A stretch of 60,069 bases of DNA from Streptomyces orinoci (GTDB lineage: Bacteria; Actinomycetota; Actinomycetes; Streptomycetales; Streptomycetaceae), in contig NZ_PHNC01000019.1 of NCBI RefSeq assembly GCF_003121295.1, positions 1 through 60,069 of the forward strand. The letters are read 5' to 3'. Made by a program: the position numbers and the translations under genes. Shown here piece by piece: positions 43,931-53,563 of this stretch (position 1 is the stretch's first letter; each line of letters starts with the position of its first letter). A model generated the notes under the pieces. That model searched no databases, was not told the DNA's origin, and saw only the letters and a program-made list of their open reading frames with translations.

Positions 43931-43959
43931 TTGCCAGCGCAAGAAAAACTTCCTATAGA
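43931..43959 (+). promoter_or_regulatory. narGHJI promoter
   Basis: TTGCCA (43931-43936), a 17-base spacer, and TATAGA (43954-43959) lie in the only AT-rich patch of the gap before narG. The start of transcription is expected near 43966, giving a leader of about 126 bases. Confidence 0.6.
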
Positions 43960-43964
43960 CCTCC

Positions 43965-44002
43965 CCAACTCCGCCAAACCGTAGGCAACAAGGCGGGGTT
44001 GG
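43965..44002 (+). promoter_or_regulatory. hairpin at the start of the nar leader
   Basis: ccaactccgcc (43965-43975) pairs with ggcggggttgg (43992-44002): 11 bp with one G-U pair and a 16-base loop. It would sit at the very 5' end of the nar transcript, or serve as an operator dyad just past the -10 box. It may instead be the ClC terminator read in the same direction. Confidence 0.5.
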
Positions 44003-44091
44003 AGCGGGATCGTGGAAGCGGAAGGGAACGCACCGCGGGCGGTACCCCCCCATCCAGTCAAGCTGCGGCATACGCGGAAGGAGTGAGCCGC

Positions 44092-47000
44092 GTGGCTCTT
44101 CGCCGGGCACATCACAGAGCGGAGCAGGCGGCCGCGGCGGCCGGGGAACAGCTGCTTCGCCTGGGGCGCTCGCTGCGCCCCGCCGAGACCACCCCCGACC
44201 TGCGGGCGGTGTTCCGGCCGGACCAGAGCGTCAACGACGCGCCGTACCGGGAGCGTTGGGCCCACGACAAGGTGGTGCGCTCCACTCATGGGGTGAACTG
44301 CACCGGGTCCTGTTCCTGGAAGGTGTATGTCAAGGACGGCCTGATCACCTGGGAGACCCAGCAGACGGACTACCCCTCCGTCGGCCCGGACCGGCCGGAG
44401 TACGAGCCCAGAGGCTGCCCGCGCGGCGCCTCCTTCTCCTGGTACACCTACTCGCCCACCCGGGTGCGCCATCCCTACGCCCGGGGCGTGCTGCTGGAGA
44501 TGTACCGCGAGGCCCGCAAGCAGCTGGGCGACCCGGTGGCCGCCTGGGCCGAGATCGTCAACGACCCACAACGCCGCCGCCGTTACCAGGCCGCCCGCGG
44601 CAAGGGCGGCCTGGTGCGCCTGGACTGGGACGAGGCCCTGGAGATCGCGGCGGCCGCCCATGTGCACACCATCGCCGCCCATGGCCCCGACCGGGTGGCC
44701 GGCTTCTCGCCCATCCCCGCCATGTCGATGGCCTCCCACGCGGTGGGCGCCCGCTTTATGTCCCTGATCGGCGCGCCCATGCTGTCGTTCTACGACTGGT
44801 ACGCCGACCTGCCCATCGCCTCCCCGCAGGTGTTCGGCGACCAGACCGATGTACCGGAGTCCGGCGACTGGTGGGACGCCGCCTATCTGCTGCTCTGGGG
44901 CTCCAATGTGCCGGTCACCCGGACCCCGGACGCGCACTGGATGGCCGAGGCCCGCTACCGGGGCCAGAAGGTGGTGGTGGTCTCCCCGGACTACGCGGAC
45001 GCCACCAAGTTCGCCGATGAGTGGCTGCACCCGCACCCGGGCACGGACGGCGCCCTGGCCATGGCGATGGGGCATGTCATCCTGACCGAGTTCTTTGTGG
45101 AGAAGCAGGCCCCCTACTTCACCGACTATGTCACCCGCTTCACCGATCTGCCCTTCCTGGTCGCCCTGGACGCCCGCCCCGATGGCACCCACACCCCGGG
45201 GAAGTTCCTCACCGCGGCGGATCTGGGGCCCGGCTCCCCCTGGAAACCGGTGGTCTTCGACGCCGCCACCGGCCGCCCGGCCGTGCCCAACGGCACCCTC
45301 GGCGAACGCTGGGAGGACGGCGGCGAAGGCCGCTGGAACCTCGATCTGGGCCCGCTGGAACCGGAGTTGAGCTTCCACCGGCCGGACGGGCCCGTCATCG
45401 AGGTGCTGCTGCCGCGGTTCGACGAGCCGGGCGGCACGGTGCGGCGCGGAGTCCCGGTGCGGTGGCTCGCCGGCCGCCCGGTCACCACCGTCTTCGACCT
45501 GCTGCTCGCCGGATACGGGGTGCGCCGGGCCGGACTGCCCGGCAGCTGGCCGGCCGGCTACCAGGACCCCACCGAACCCTGCACCCCCGCCTGGCAGGAG
45601 ACCATCACCTCCGTCCCGGCCGCCCAAGTGACCCGGATCGCCCGGGAGTTCGCCCGTACCGCGGCCGCCTCCCGGGGCCGGGTGATGATCGTGATGGGCG
45701 CCGGCACCAACCACTGGTTCCACTCCGACACCATCTACCGGGCCTTTCTCTCCCTGCTGCTGCTCACCGGCTGCCAGGGTGTCAACGGCGGCGGCTGGGC
45801 GCACTATGTGGGGCAGGAGAAGGTACGTCCCTACACCGGCTGGCAGCAGCTGTCCACGGCCGCCGACTGGAACCGCCCCTCCCGGCAGATGGCCGGCACC
45901 CCCTACTGGTATCTGCACACCGGCCAGTGGCGCTATGAACGATACGGCGCCGACGCGCTGTCCGCGCCGACCGCGCCCGGACTGTTCACCGGACGGCACA
46001 CCGCCGACCTGGTCGCCCAGTCCGCCCGGCTCGGCTGGCTGCCCTCCTACCCCACCTTCACCGCCAACCCCCTGGACCTGGGGGCGGCGGCCAGGAAACA
46101 GGGGCTGCCCGCCGGTGAGTGGGCCGCCCGTGAACTGGAGGCCGGACGGCTGGAGTTCGCCTGTGAGGACCCCGACGCCCCCGCCAACTGGCCCAGGGTG
46201 CTGACGGTATGGCGGGCCAATCTGATCGGCTCCTCCGCCAAGGGCAATGAGTTCTTCCTGCGTCATCTGCTGGGCGCCGAGGACAACGCCAGTGCCGCCG
46301 AGGCCCCGCCGCCCGACCGTCCCCGCGAGGTGCGCTGGCGCGAGGAGGCGCCGCACGGCAAGCTCGACCTGCTGCTGGCGCTGGACTTCCGGATGACCTC
46401 CACCACCCTCTTCGCCGACCTGGTGCTGCCCGCCGCCACCTGGTACGAGAAGCACGATCTGTCCAGCACCGATATGCACCCCTATGTCCATGCCTTCTCC
46501 CCGGCCATCAGCCCGCCCTGGCAGGCCCGTACCGACTTCGAGATCTTCCACGGCCTGGCGGCCAAGCTCGGTGAACTGGCCCAGGGACGGCTGGACACCG
46601 TCCATGACCTGGTGGCCACCGCCCTCCAGCACGACACCCCGGGGGAGACCGCGCAGCCCGGCGGGCACGCTCCCGACTGGCGCACCGGGGCCGTCAGGCC
46701 CGTACCGGGCCACAACCTGCCCCACCTCACCCTGGTGGAGCGCGACTACACCGCCATCGCCGGCAAACTCGCCGCCCTCGGCCCGCTGTGCGAACAGGAG
46801 GGCATGCCGGTCAAGGGCGTCACCGTGTACCCGGAACCGGAGAGCCGCTGGCTGGCCGCCCGCTGTGGCACCGCCCCGGACGGCGTGGCCGCCGGGCGCC
46901 CGCTGCTGGACACCGACGTCAAATTCTGCGAGGCCATCCTGGCCCTGTCCGGCACCACCAACGGCCGCCTGGCCGCCGAGGGCTTCCACCGGCTGGCCGC

Positions 47001-47781
47001 CCGCTGCGGAACCGGCAGCGGACTGCGCGAACTGGCCGAGACGGTGGCCGAACGCCGGGTGGTCTTCTCCGACACCCAGGAACGGCCGGTACAGGTGGGC
47101 TCCAGCTTCGAATGGTCCGGCAAGGAGGCCCCCGACCGCCGCTACGCCCCGTTCACCATCAACACCGAACACCGCAAACCCTGGCATACCCTCACCGGCC
47201 GCCAGCACTTCTACCTCGACCACGACTGGATGGCCGAACTCGGCGAACAACTGCCCGTCTACCGGCCGCCCTTGGACCTGGCCGCACTCGGCGACAGCGG
47301 ACCGGGCCAGGCCGGGAACGGGCGGTCGGTGACGGTCCGGTATCTCACCCCGCACTCCAAGTGGTCCATCCACTCCGAGTACCAGGAGAACCTGCTGATG
47401 CAGACCCTGGCCCGGGGCGGTCCCGTCATCTGGATGAGCGTGGCCGACGCCGAGGCCATCGGCGTCGCCGACAACGACTGGATCGAGGCGGTCAACGCCA
47501 ATGGGGTGGTGGTGGCCCGGGCCGTGGTCTCGCACCGGATGCCGGCCGGCACCGTGTTTATGTACCACGTCCAGGAACGCCTGGTGAACGTCCCCAAGTC
47601 CACCGCCACCGGCCGCCGCGGCGGTGTGCACAACGCGCTCACCAAGCTGCTGATCAAACCCACCCATCTCATCGGCGGATACGCCCAGTTGAGCTTTGCG
47701 CCCAACTACTACGGACCCACCGGCAATCAGCGCGACGCCGTCACCACCATCCGCCGGCGCCCGCAGAACGTGGAGTACTGA
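44092..47781 (+). CDS. narG: respiratory nitrate reductase, alpha subunit
   Basis: 1229 residues. This is the membrane-bound NarGHI catalytic subunit: Mo-bisMGD enzyme reducing nitrate to nitrite with quinol electrons, facing the cytoplasm. The 4Fe-4S (FS0) ligands lie in STHGVNCTGSCSWKVYVKDG (His-CxxxC) and CPRGASFSW. The Mo ligand is Asp235 in SFYDWYADLP. Other family blocks: RVMIVMGAGTNHWFHSDTIY, KGNEFFLRHLLGAED, DLVLPAATWYEKHDLSSTD and the C-terminal THLIGGYAQLSFAPNYYGPTG. Length fits (about 1220-1250). GTG 44092 is chosen since GGAAGGAG ends seven bases upstream. It is the first gene of narGHJI. Confidence 0.97.
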   Translation: MALRRAHHRAEQAAAAAGEQLLRLGRSLRPAETTPDLRAVFRPDQSVNDAPYRERWAHDKVVRSTHGVNCTGSCSWKVYVKDGLITWETQQTDYPSVGPDRPEYEPRGCPRGASFSWYTYSPTRVRHPYARGVLLEMYREARKQLGDPVAAWAEIVNDPQRRRRYQAARGKGGLVRLDWDEALEIAAAAHVHTIAAHGPDRVAGFSPIPAMSMASHAVGARFMSLIGAPMLSFYDWYADLPIASPQVFGDQTDVPESGDWWDAAYLLLWGSNVPVTRTPDAHWMAEARYRGQKVVVVSPDYADATKFADEWLHPHPGTDGALAMAMGHVILTEFFVEKQAPYFTDYVTRFTDLPFLVALDARPDGTHTPGKFLTAADLGPGSPWKPVVFDAATGRPAVPNGTLGERWEDGGEGRWNLDLGPLEPELSFHRPDGPVIEVLLPRFDEPGGTVRRGVPVRWLAGRPVTTVFDLLLAGYGVRRAGLPGSWPAGYQDPTEPCTPAWQETITSVPAAQVTRIAREFARTAAASRGRVMIVMGAGTNHWFHSDTIYRAFLSLLLLTGCQGVNGGGWAHYVGQEKVRPYTGWQQLSTAADWNRPSRQMAGTPYWYLHTGQWRYERYGADALSAPTAPGLFTGRHTADLVAQSARLGWLPSYPTFTANPLDLGAAARKQGLPAGEWAARELEAGRLEFACEDPDAPANWPRVLTVWRANLIGSSAKGNEFFLRHLLGAEDNASAAEAPPPDRPREVRWREEAPHGKLDLLLALDFRMTSTTLFADLVLPAATWYEKHDLSSTDMHPYVHAFSPAISPPWQARTDFEIFHGLAAKLGELAQGRLDTVHDLVATALQHDTPGETAQPGGHAPDWRTGAVRPVPGHNLPHLTLVERDYTAIAGKLAALGPLCEQEGMPVKGVTVYPEPESRWLAARCGTAPDGVAAGRPLLDTDVKFCEAILALSGTTNGRLAAEGFHRLAARCGTGSGLRELAETVAERRVVFSDTQERPVQVGSSFEWSGKEAPDRRYAPFTINTEHRKPWHTLTGRQHFYLDHDWMAELGEQLPVYRPPLDLAALGDSGPGQAGNGRSVTVRYLTPHSKWSIHSEYQENLLMQTLARGGPVIWMSVADAEAIGVADNDWIEAVNANGVVVARAVVSHRMPAGTVFMYHVQERLVNVPKSTATGRRGGVHNALTKLLIKPTHLIGGYAQLSFAPNYYGPTGNQRDAVTTIRRRPQNVEY

Positions 47782-47783
47782 CA

Positions 47784-49391
47784 ATGCGCGTCATGGCTCA
47801 GATCGCGATGGTGATGAACCTCGACAAGTGCATCGGCTGCCACACCTGTTCCGTCACTTGCAAACAGACCTGGACCAACCGCACAGGCACCGAGTACGCC
47901 TGGTTCAACAATGTCGAGACCCGGCCCGGCCAGGGCTACCCGCGCGGCCATGAGGACCAGGAGAAGTGGAAGGGCGGCTGGCGGCTGAAGCACGGGCGCC
48001 TGGTGCCCCGTACCGGAGGACGCGCCCGCCGGCTGGCCCGGCTGTTCGCCAACCCCGAACTGCCCACCCTGGACGACTACTACCAGCCCTGGACCTACGA
48101 CTACGACAACCTCATCAGCGCCCCGCTGGGCGAGGACCTGCCCACCGCCCGCCCCCGCTCCCTGACCGACGGCCGCCCCACGGCCGTCACCTGGGGACCC
48201 AACTGGGACGACGACCTGGGCGGCGGACCGGAGCAGCTGGCCGCCGACCCGGTGCTGCGGAAGCTCAACGACCAGGTGCGGCTGGCCTATGAGCAGGCAT
48301 TTATGTTCTATCTGCCGCGCATCTGCGAGCACTGCCTCAATCCGTCCTGTGTGGCCGTCTGCCCCTCCGGCGCCCTCTACAAGCGCATCGAGGACGGCAT
48401 TGTGCTGGTGGACCAGGACCGCTGCCGCGGCTGGCGGATGTGTGTCTCCGGCTGCCCATACAAAAAGGTCTACTTCAACCACCACACCGGCAAGGCCGAG
48501 AAGTGCACCTTCTGCTATCCGCGGATCGAGGCCGGCGAGCCCACCGTCTGCTCGGAGACCTGCGTCGGCCGGCTGCGCTACCTGGGGGTGATGCTCTATG
48601 ACGCCGACCGGGTCGGCGCGGCCGCCGCCGTCAGGGACGAACAGGACCTCTACCCGGCCCAGCTGGACTGCTTCCTGGACCCGCACGACCCCCAAGTCGC
48701 CCGCGCCGCCGAGGAGTCCGGCATCCCGCACGACTGGCTCACCGCCGCCCGCCGCTCCCCGGTGTACGCACTGATCTCCACCTACCGGCTGGCCCTCCCG
48801 CTGCACCCGGAATACCGCACCCTGCCCATGGTCTGGTACGTCCCCCCGCTGTCCCCGGTGGTGGACGCGCTCAGCGAAACCGGGCACGACGGTGAGGACC
48901 CGGCCGGCCTGTTCGCCGCCATCGACGCCCTGCGTATCCCGCTCGCCTACCTCGCCGAGCTGTTCACCGCCGGTGACCCCGCGCCCGTGGAGGCCGCGCT
49001 GTGCCGGCTGGCAGCGATGCGCGCCCATATGCGGCGCGTCAACCTCAATGAACCCCAGGACCCGGCGATCGCCGCGAGCGTCGGCCTGGACGAGCGGAGC
49101 ATCACCGCGATGTACCGGCTGCTGGCCCTGGCCAAATACGACGAGCGCTATGTCATCCCCACCACCTATGGCGGCGGCACACCCGCTCCCCGGGACGGCG
49201 GGGGATGCAGCCTGGACGGCGAGGGCGGACCCGGCATGCTCCAAGCGCTGGGCGCCGGGCCCGAGGCCGCCCCCGCACCGTCCGGGACCCCCGCCGGAGC
49301 GGTTCCGGCCGACCGCGTCAACCTGCTCAACTGGAACGGCCGAGGGAAGCCCGCCGGTCTCTTCCCCCGGCGCCAGGGGACACGGCCTTGA
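47784..49391 (+). CDS. narH: nitrate reductase, beta subunit
   Basis: 535 residues, the Fe-S electron-transfer subunit passing electrons from NarI to NarG. Four cluster motifs: LDKCIGCHTCSVTCKQTW; CEHCLNPSCVAVCPSGALYK; RCRGWRMCVSGCPYKK (the Trp in place of a Cys marks the 3Fe-4S site); and KCTFCYPRIEAGEPTVCSET. The C-terminal tail is long (about 60 residues), rich in Pro and Gly, and ends differently from E. coli NarH. The ATG lies 2 bases past the narG stop. Confidence 0.97.
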   Translation: MRVMAQIAMVMNLDKCIGCHTCSVTCKQTWTNRTGTEYAWFNNVETRPGQGYPRGHEDQEKWKGGWRLKHGRLVPRTGGRARRLARLFANPELPTLDDYYQPWTYDYDNLISAPLGEDLPTARPRSLTDGRPTAVTWGPNWDDDLGGGPEQLAADPVLRKLNDQVRLAYEQAFMFYLPRICEHCLNPSCVAVCPSGALYKRIEDGIVLVDQDRCRGWRMCVSGCPYKKVYFNHHTGKAEKCTFCYPRIEAGEPTVCSETCVGRLRYLGVMLYDADRVGAAAAVRDEQDLYPAQLDCFLDPHDPQVARAAEESGIPHDWLTAARRSPVYALISTYRLALPLHPEYRTLPMVWYVPPLSPVVDALSETGHDGEDPAGLFAAIDALRIPLAYLAELFTAGDPAPVEAALCRLAAMRAHMRRVNLNEPQDPAIAASVGLDERSITAMYRLLALAKYDERYVIPTTYGGGTPAPRDGGGCSLDGEGGPGMLQALGAGPEAAPAPSGTPAGAVPADRVNLLNWNGRGKPAGLFPRRQGTRP

Positions 49392-49999
49392 CCGCCGCCA
49401 CCACCGCCATCCACCAGGCCGCCTCCCTGCTGCTGGCCTATCCGGACACCGACTGGCCGGAACGGCTGCAACTGATCCAGGACGCGCTGCGGTCCGTACC
49501 CGGCGAGAGCGGCCAACTGCTCACCGCCTTCTGCCGGGAGGCCGCCGCCGTGCCCGCCCTGGAACTCCAGGCGCGCTATGTCACCACCTTCGACCGCAGC
49601 CGCCGGCGGAGCCTGCATCTGACCTACTACACCGATGGCGACACCCGCCGCCGGGGGGCCTCCCTGGTGCGCCTGCGCTCGCTGATGCGTGCCCATGGCT
49701 GGCAGCCCGCCGAGGGCGAACTGCCGGACTTCCTGCCCGCGTTGCTGGAGTTCGCCGCCCGCTGCCCCGAGGCAGGGCGGCAGTCGCTGACCGGGCACCA
49801 CGCCGCCCTGGTGCTGCTCCATGAGGCACTGGAGAAGCACCACAGCCCCTACGCCGCCGTGGTACGGGCCGTGCTGCTGACCCTGCCCGCCCCCTCACCC
49901 GCCGACCGGCGGCACGCCCGGCAGCTCGCCCGCACCGGACCGCCCGCCGAGACCGTCGGCCTCGCCCCCTACTCCGCCCGGGAAGGCGGCCCCCGATGA
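49388..49999 (+). CDS. narJ: nitrate reductase assembly chaperone
   Basis: 203 residues, NarJ/TorD-type all-helical chaperone that holds NarG until Mo cofactor insertion. Recognised from AASLLLAYPDTDWPERLQLI, ARYVTTFDRSRRRSLHLTYY, TDGDTRRRGASLVRLRSLM, and GELPDFLPALLEFAARCPE (the LPD-x-L-P-x-x-LEF motif). Start TTG 49388 overlaps the narH stop (TTGA). The stop overlaps narI (ATGA), so translation is coupled through the operon. Confidence 0.95.
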   Translation: MTAATTAIHQAASLLLAYPDTDWPERLQLIQDALRSVPGESGQLLTAFCREAAAVPALELQARYVTTFDRSRRRSLHLTYYTDGDTRRRGASLVRLRSLMRAHGWQPAEGELPDFLPALLEFAARCPEAGRQSLTGHHAALVLLHEALEKHHSPYAAVVRAVLLTLPAPSPADRRHARQLARTGPPAETVGLAPYSAREGGPR

Positions 50000-50751
50000 A
50001 CCTTGTGCACACCGCGCTATGGGGCGTCCTGCCCTATCCGGTGCTCACCCTGGCCGTGGCCGGATCCCTGTGGCGCTACCGCTATGACCGGTTCGGCTTC
50101 ACCACCCGCTCCACCCAGCTCCATGAGGCCCGGCTGCTCTCCGTGGCCGGCCCCCTCTTCCACTACGGGCTGTTCCTGGTCGCCCTCGGTCATATCGCCG
50201 GACTGCTGGTACCGGAGTGGCTGACCGAGCGGCTGCGGATCTCCGAGCGGCTCTACCACCTCAACGCCCTGCTGGTCGGCGGCGCCGCCGGGCTGGCCAC
50301 CGCGGCCGGGCTGGGCCTGCTGATCTGGCGGCGGCTGCGGGTGCCGGCCGTCCGGCGCACCACCAGCCGCAGCGACCGCCTGCTCCATCCGCTGCTGGCC
50401 CTGGTGCTGTTGGCCGGACTGACCGCCACCGCCGGCGGCATCAACGCCCACCCCTATGACTACCGGCGGGGGGTGTCCCTGTGGTTCCGCAGCCTGTTCA
50501 CCCTGGACCCGGACGTCAGCGCCATGGCGCACGCGCCCCTGGTGTACCGGGTGCACGCCCTGCTGGCCATGGCTCTGTTCGCCCTCTGGCCGTTCAGCCG
50601 GCTGGTGCACGCCTTCACGGCACCGCTGGGCTATGTGGTGCGGCCCTATGTGCTCTACCGCTCACGCGCCCCTCGGCCGGCCGCCGTCAGCCGAAGGGCA
50701 GCCGGTCACCGGCCTCACCGGTGGGGGGCCAGCGCGCGCTCCGGTCGGTGA
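49996..50751 (+). CDS. narI: nitrate reductase, gamma subunit (cytochrome b)
   Basis: 251 residues, five hydrophobic segments; di-heme membrane subunit that oxidises quinol. Heme-ligand His candidates are in FHYGLFLVALGHIAGLL (TM2) and VYRVHALLAMALFALWPFSRLVHAFTAP (TM5). The family end PLGYVVRPYVLYRSR is complete at about residue 226. The last 25 residues are an Arg/Ala-rich extension that overlaps the opposite MarR gene by 65 bases, so they are probably a run-on rather than a conserved part. Confidence 0.95.
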   Translation: MNLVHTALWGVLPYPVLTLAVAGSLWRYRYDRFGFTTRSTQLHEARLLSVAGPLFHYGLFLVALGHIAGLLVPEWLTERLRISERLYHLNALLVGGAAGLATAAGLGLLIWRRLRVPAVRRTTSRSDRLLHPLLALVLLAGLTATAGGINAHPYDYRRGVSLWFRSLFTLDPDVSAMAHAPLVYRVHALLAMALFALWPFSRLVHAFTAPLGYVVRPYVLYRSRAPRPAAVSRRAAGHRPHRWGASARSGR

Positions 50752-51205
50752 GGCCCAGGGCGTCCGCCGCGGCGGCCAGCGCCCGCAGGCCGGGCAGCAG
50801 CCCGGCCCGTTCCCCGGGCGCCAGGGCCGACACCAGCGCCGTCACCCCGGCCCGCCGCCGTGCCAGCACCTCGGCCACCAGGGCCGAGCCGCGCTCGGTG
50901 AGCCGGACCGTCACCTCCCGCCGGTTGGCCGGATTGACCTCGCGCCCGGCCAGCCCGGCGGCCTCCAGCCGGTCCACCATGCGCATCGCGGTGGACGGGT
51001 TGACGTCCAGCATCCCGGCCAGCGCGACCAGCTTGACCGGGCCGCTGTCCGCCAGCACGACCAGGGTGCGCAACTGCGGAAGAGTCAGATTCTCGTCGAT
51101 ACCCGCCAGCGCCCGGGCGGACAGGCCCACCAGCAGCCGGGAGACGGCCATGACGGCCAGGGTGATCTCCTCGGCTTCCGCCCCCAGCGGTTGTTCGTCT
51201 GCCAT
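50687..51205 (-). CDS. MarR family transcriptional regulator
   Basis: 172 residues. Winged HTH: LTLPQLRTLVVLADSGPVKL, then LAGMLDVNPSTAMRMVDRLE and AGREVNPANRREVTVRLTERG. Start ATG 51205; a TATAAC box on the minus strand (51219-51214) would put the transcript start almost at the ATG, so the mRNA may be leaderless. The 3' end overlaps narI by 65 bases on the other strand. It lies downstream of the pyruvate oxidase gene in the same direction. Target genes are unknown; the adjoining nar and pox genes are candidates. Confidence 0.9.
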   Translation of the reverse strand: MADEQPLGAEAEEITLAVMAVSRLLVGLSARALAGIDENLTLPQLRTLVVLADSGPVKLVALAGMLDVNPSTAMRMVDRLEAAGLAGREVNPANRREVTVRLTERGSALVAEVLARRRAGVTALVSALAPGERAGLLPGLRALAAAADALGLTDRSARWPPTGEAGDRLPFG

Positions 51206-51428
51206 GGTCAACCGTTATAGGCCCCCGGCCGGTTATGGCGGAGACAAATGCGCTCACCCGGCGGCTTCTTGTCCCCGGTGGCCGGTTGTCAGGGTGTCCG
51301 TTGTCCACCTCAAGTCCCGCGCTTCCGGGAGCCGTTGCCCAGGTGTCATGCCCCCGGTGGCAGACCCGGTGGACGGTCACCATATCGTCCAGGGCGCGGG
51401 GGATGACCACGGCCGGGCGCCGGCCCGG

Positions 51429-53234
51429 TCAGCGTGCGTGGTTGCGGCCGGGCAGCCGTACGGCGAAATCCAGCAGCTTCTGCCGGACGCCGCGGGCGAC
51501 CACTCCCATCCGCTCGGGGTCGTGGACCATGGCCTTGGCGGCCTTCTTGCCCTGCTCCAGCATGATGTGCGGCGGGATCGGGGCGATCTCCTGATCGACC
51601 TTGAACTCCAGCACCACCGGCCGGTCACTGGCCAGCGCCTCGTCCCAGGCCGCGCCGACCTTCTTCGGCTGGTCGCAGAAGACGCCCTTCAGGCCGAGGA
51701 GTTCGGCGTACTTGGCATAGGGAACATCCGGAATGTACTGGGAGCCGGGGAACTTGGGGTCCCCGGCCATCGCACGCTGCTCCCAGGTCACCTGGTTGAG
51801 GTCCTGATTGTTGAAGACACAGAAGACAAAGGGCGCCGGGCCCGCCAGCCGGTCCCAGTACCGCTTGACGGTGATCATCTCGTTCATGCCGTTCATCTGG
51901 AACGCCCCGTCCCCGATGAACGCGATCACCGGCCGGTCGGGGAAGGCGAACCGGGCCGCGATGGCATACGGGGTGCCGGGCCCCATGGTGGCCAGCGTCC
52001 CGGACAGCGAGGCCAGCATGCCCTCGCGCAGCCGCAGATGCCGTGCCCACCAGTTGGTGCCGGAGCCGGAGTCGGCGGTCAGCACACAGCGGTCCGGAAG
52101 GCGCGGGGAAAGCTCCTGGGCCACCGCCTGCGGATTGATCTTTCCGCCGAAGTGCTGGCCGGCCCGCTTGTCCAGCAGGGCGTTCCACTCCTTGACGTCC
52201 TTTTCGATGCCCTGCCGCCAGCGGCGGTCCTCCTTGCGGTGCAGCAGCGGAATCTGCGCCTTCAGCGTCTCCTTGGCGTCGCCCACCAGATGGGCGTCCA
52301 TGGGATAGCGAATGCCGATCATCCGGCCGTCGATGTCGATCTCCACACCCAGGGCCTGGCCCTCGTCCGGCAGCCACTCCGCATAGGGGAAGCTGGTGCC
52401 CACCATCAGCAGGGTGTCGCAGCCGCGCATCATATTGTCGCTCGCCTTGCTGCCCAGCAGGCCGATGGGTCCGGTGACGAACGGCAGATCGTCCGGCAGC
52501 ACCTGGCGCCCCAGCAGCGCCTTGGCCACCCCGGCGCCCAGCAGCTCGGCGGTCTCCACGATCTCCGCCTCCGCCCTGGCCGCGCCCTGTCCGACCAGCA
52601 TGGCCACCTTGCTGCCCCGGTTGAGGATGTCGGCCGCCTTGCGTAGCTCCCCCTCGTCGGGCAGGACCCGGGGGCGGCTCCAGCCGACGCTGGAGAACAC
52701 CGCGCCGTGCGCCTTGGGGGGAGAGGGCTGGGCCGGGGCCTCCTGGACATCCTCCGGGATGATGACGGTGGCCACCGACCTGGTGGTCAGCGCCGTTTTG
52801 AAGGCCCGGTCGATGACATGCCGGGCCTGGGCCGGATGCACCACCATCTGGCAGTACTCGGAGACATCGGCGAACAGCTGCTCAAGGGCGATCTCCTGCT
52901 GGTAGTGGGAGCCCAGGCACATCCGCTTCTGCTGGCCGACGACGGCCACCACCGGCTGGTGGTCCAGCTTGGCGTCATAGAGCCCATTGAGCAGATGCAC
53001 GGCACCGGGCCCGGAGGTCGCCACACAGCACCCGGCCTCCCCGGTGAACTTGGCATGCCCGCAGGCCATAAAGGCGGCCATCTCCTCGTGCCGGGTCTGG
53101 ATGAACTCCGGATTGCCCTGTGCCCGGTCAAAGGCCCCCACCAGGCCATTGATGCCATCACCCGGATAGCCATAGACGCGCCGCACTCCCCATTGGGCCA
53201 GGCGCTCCAGCACAAAGTCGGCCACCAGAGCCAT
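51429..53234 (-). CDS. pyruvate oxidase/dehydrogenase (PoxB-like, TPP enzyme)
   Basis: 601 residues, ThDP enzyme with three domains. Pyr domain: GVRRVYGYPGDGINGLVGAF and the ThDP-activating Glu in QTRHEEMAAFMACGHAKFTG. FAD-type middle domain: ADILNRGSKVAMLVGQGA. PP domain: FIGDGAFQMNGMNEMITVKR...FNNQDLNQV, the GDG-x(n)-NN ThDP motif. It converts pyruvate to acetate (or acetyl-phosphate) and CO2, giving electrons to quinone in PoxB. The start is ATG 53234: AAGGAG touches the earlier ATG (53240) directly but is six bases before this one. Beside narGHJI it would suit low-oxygen energy metabolism (inference). Confidence 0.9.
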   Translation of the reverse strand: MALVADFVLERLAQWGVRRVYGYPGDGINGLVGAFDRAQGNPEFIQTRHEEMAAFMACGHAKFTGEAGCCVATSGPGAVHLLNGLYDAKLDHQPVVAVVGQQKRMCLGSHYQQEIALEQLFADVSEYCQMVVHPAQARHVIDRAFKTALTTRSVATVIIPEDVQEAPAQPSPPKAHGAVFSSVGWSRPRVLPDEGELRKAADILNRGSKVAMLVGQGAARAEAEIVETAELLGAGVAKALLGRQVLPDDLPFVTGPIGLLGSKASDNMMRGCDTLLMVGTSFPYAEWLPDEGQALGVEIDIDGRMIGIRYPMDAHLVGDAKETLKAQIPLLHRKEDRRWRQGIEKDVKEWNALLDKRAGQHFGGKINPQAVAQELSPRLPDRCVLTADSGSGTNWWARHLRLREGMLASLSGTLATMGPGTPYAIAARFAFPDRPVIAFIGDGAFQMNGMNEMITVKRYWDRLAGPAPFVFCVFNNQDLNQVTWEQRAMAGDPKFPGSQYIPDVPYAKYAELLGLKGVFCDQPKKVGAAWDEALASDRPVVLEFKVDQEIAPIPPHIMLEQGKKAAKAMVHDPERMGVVARGVRQKLLDFAVRLPGRNHAR

Positions 53235-53563
53235 CGACATCTCCTTCGCCTCGGGCCCCTCGGGCCGCGTTCTCGCGTCCTGGGTGACCCCCGCCCCGGG
53301 TGCGTAAACCTCCCCGCTCCTCGCCCGCCCCTTGCGCCACGGGACGGCCGGGAACATTCCTCCCCGGACGGAGCAGCGCCCGGCCTTTCCCGGCTGCCGG
53401 TCGGCGGCCGCACCACGGCAGATCGCCCGGGGCCCGGGCCTACCGCCAGAGTTTCCCCCGGCCTCAACCGCCCGCCGGACGGGGGAGCCGGTCCGCGATC
53501 CCTACCTTGGGGCCCGTTCCGGTACCACAGCGTTCCAACTCCTGAGAAATCCAAGGAGAACTC

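Noticed and set aside
42499..47784. Very long open frame (about 1760 codons) antisense to the ClC and narG genes
   Set aside because: Its composition is Gly/His/Gln/Pro-rich with no domains; it is the expected shadow of high-GC codon use in the genes on the other strand.
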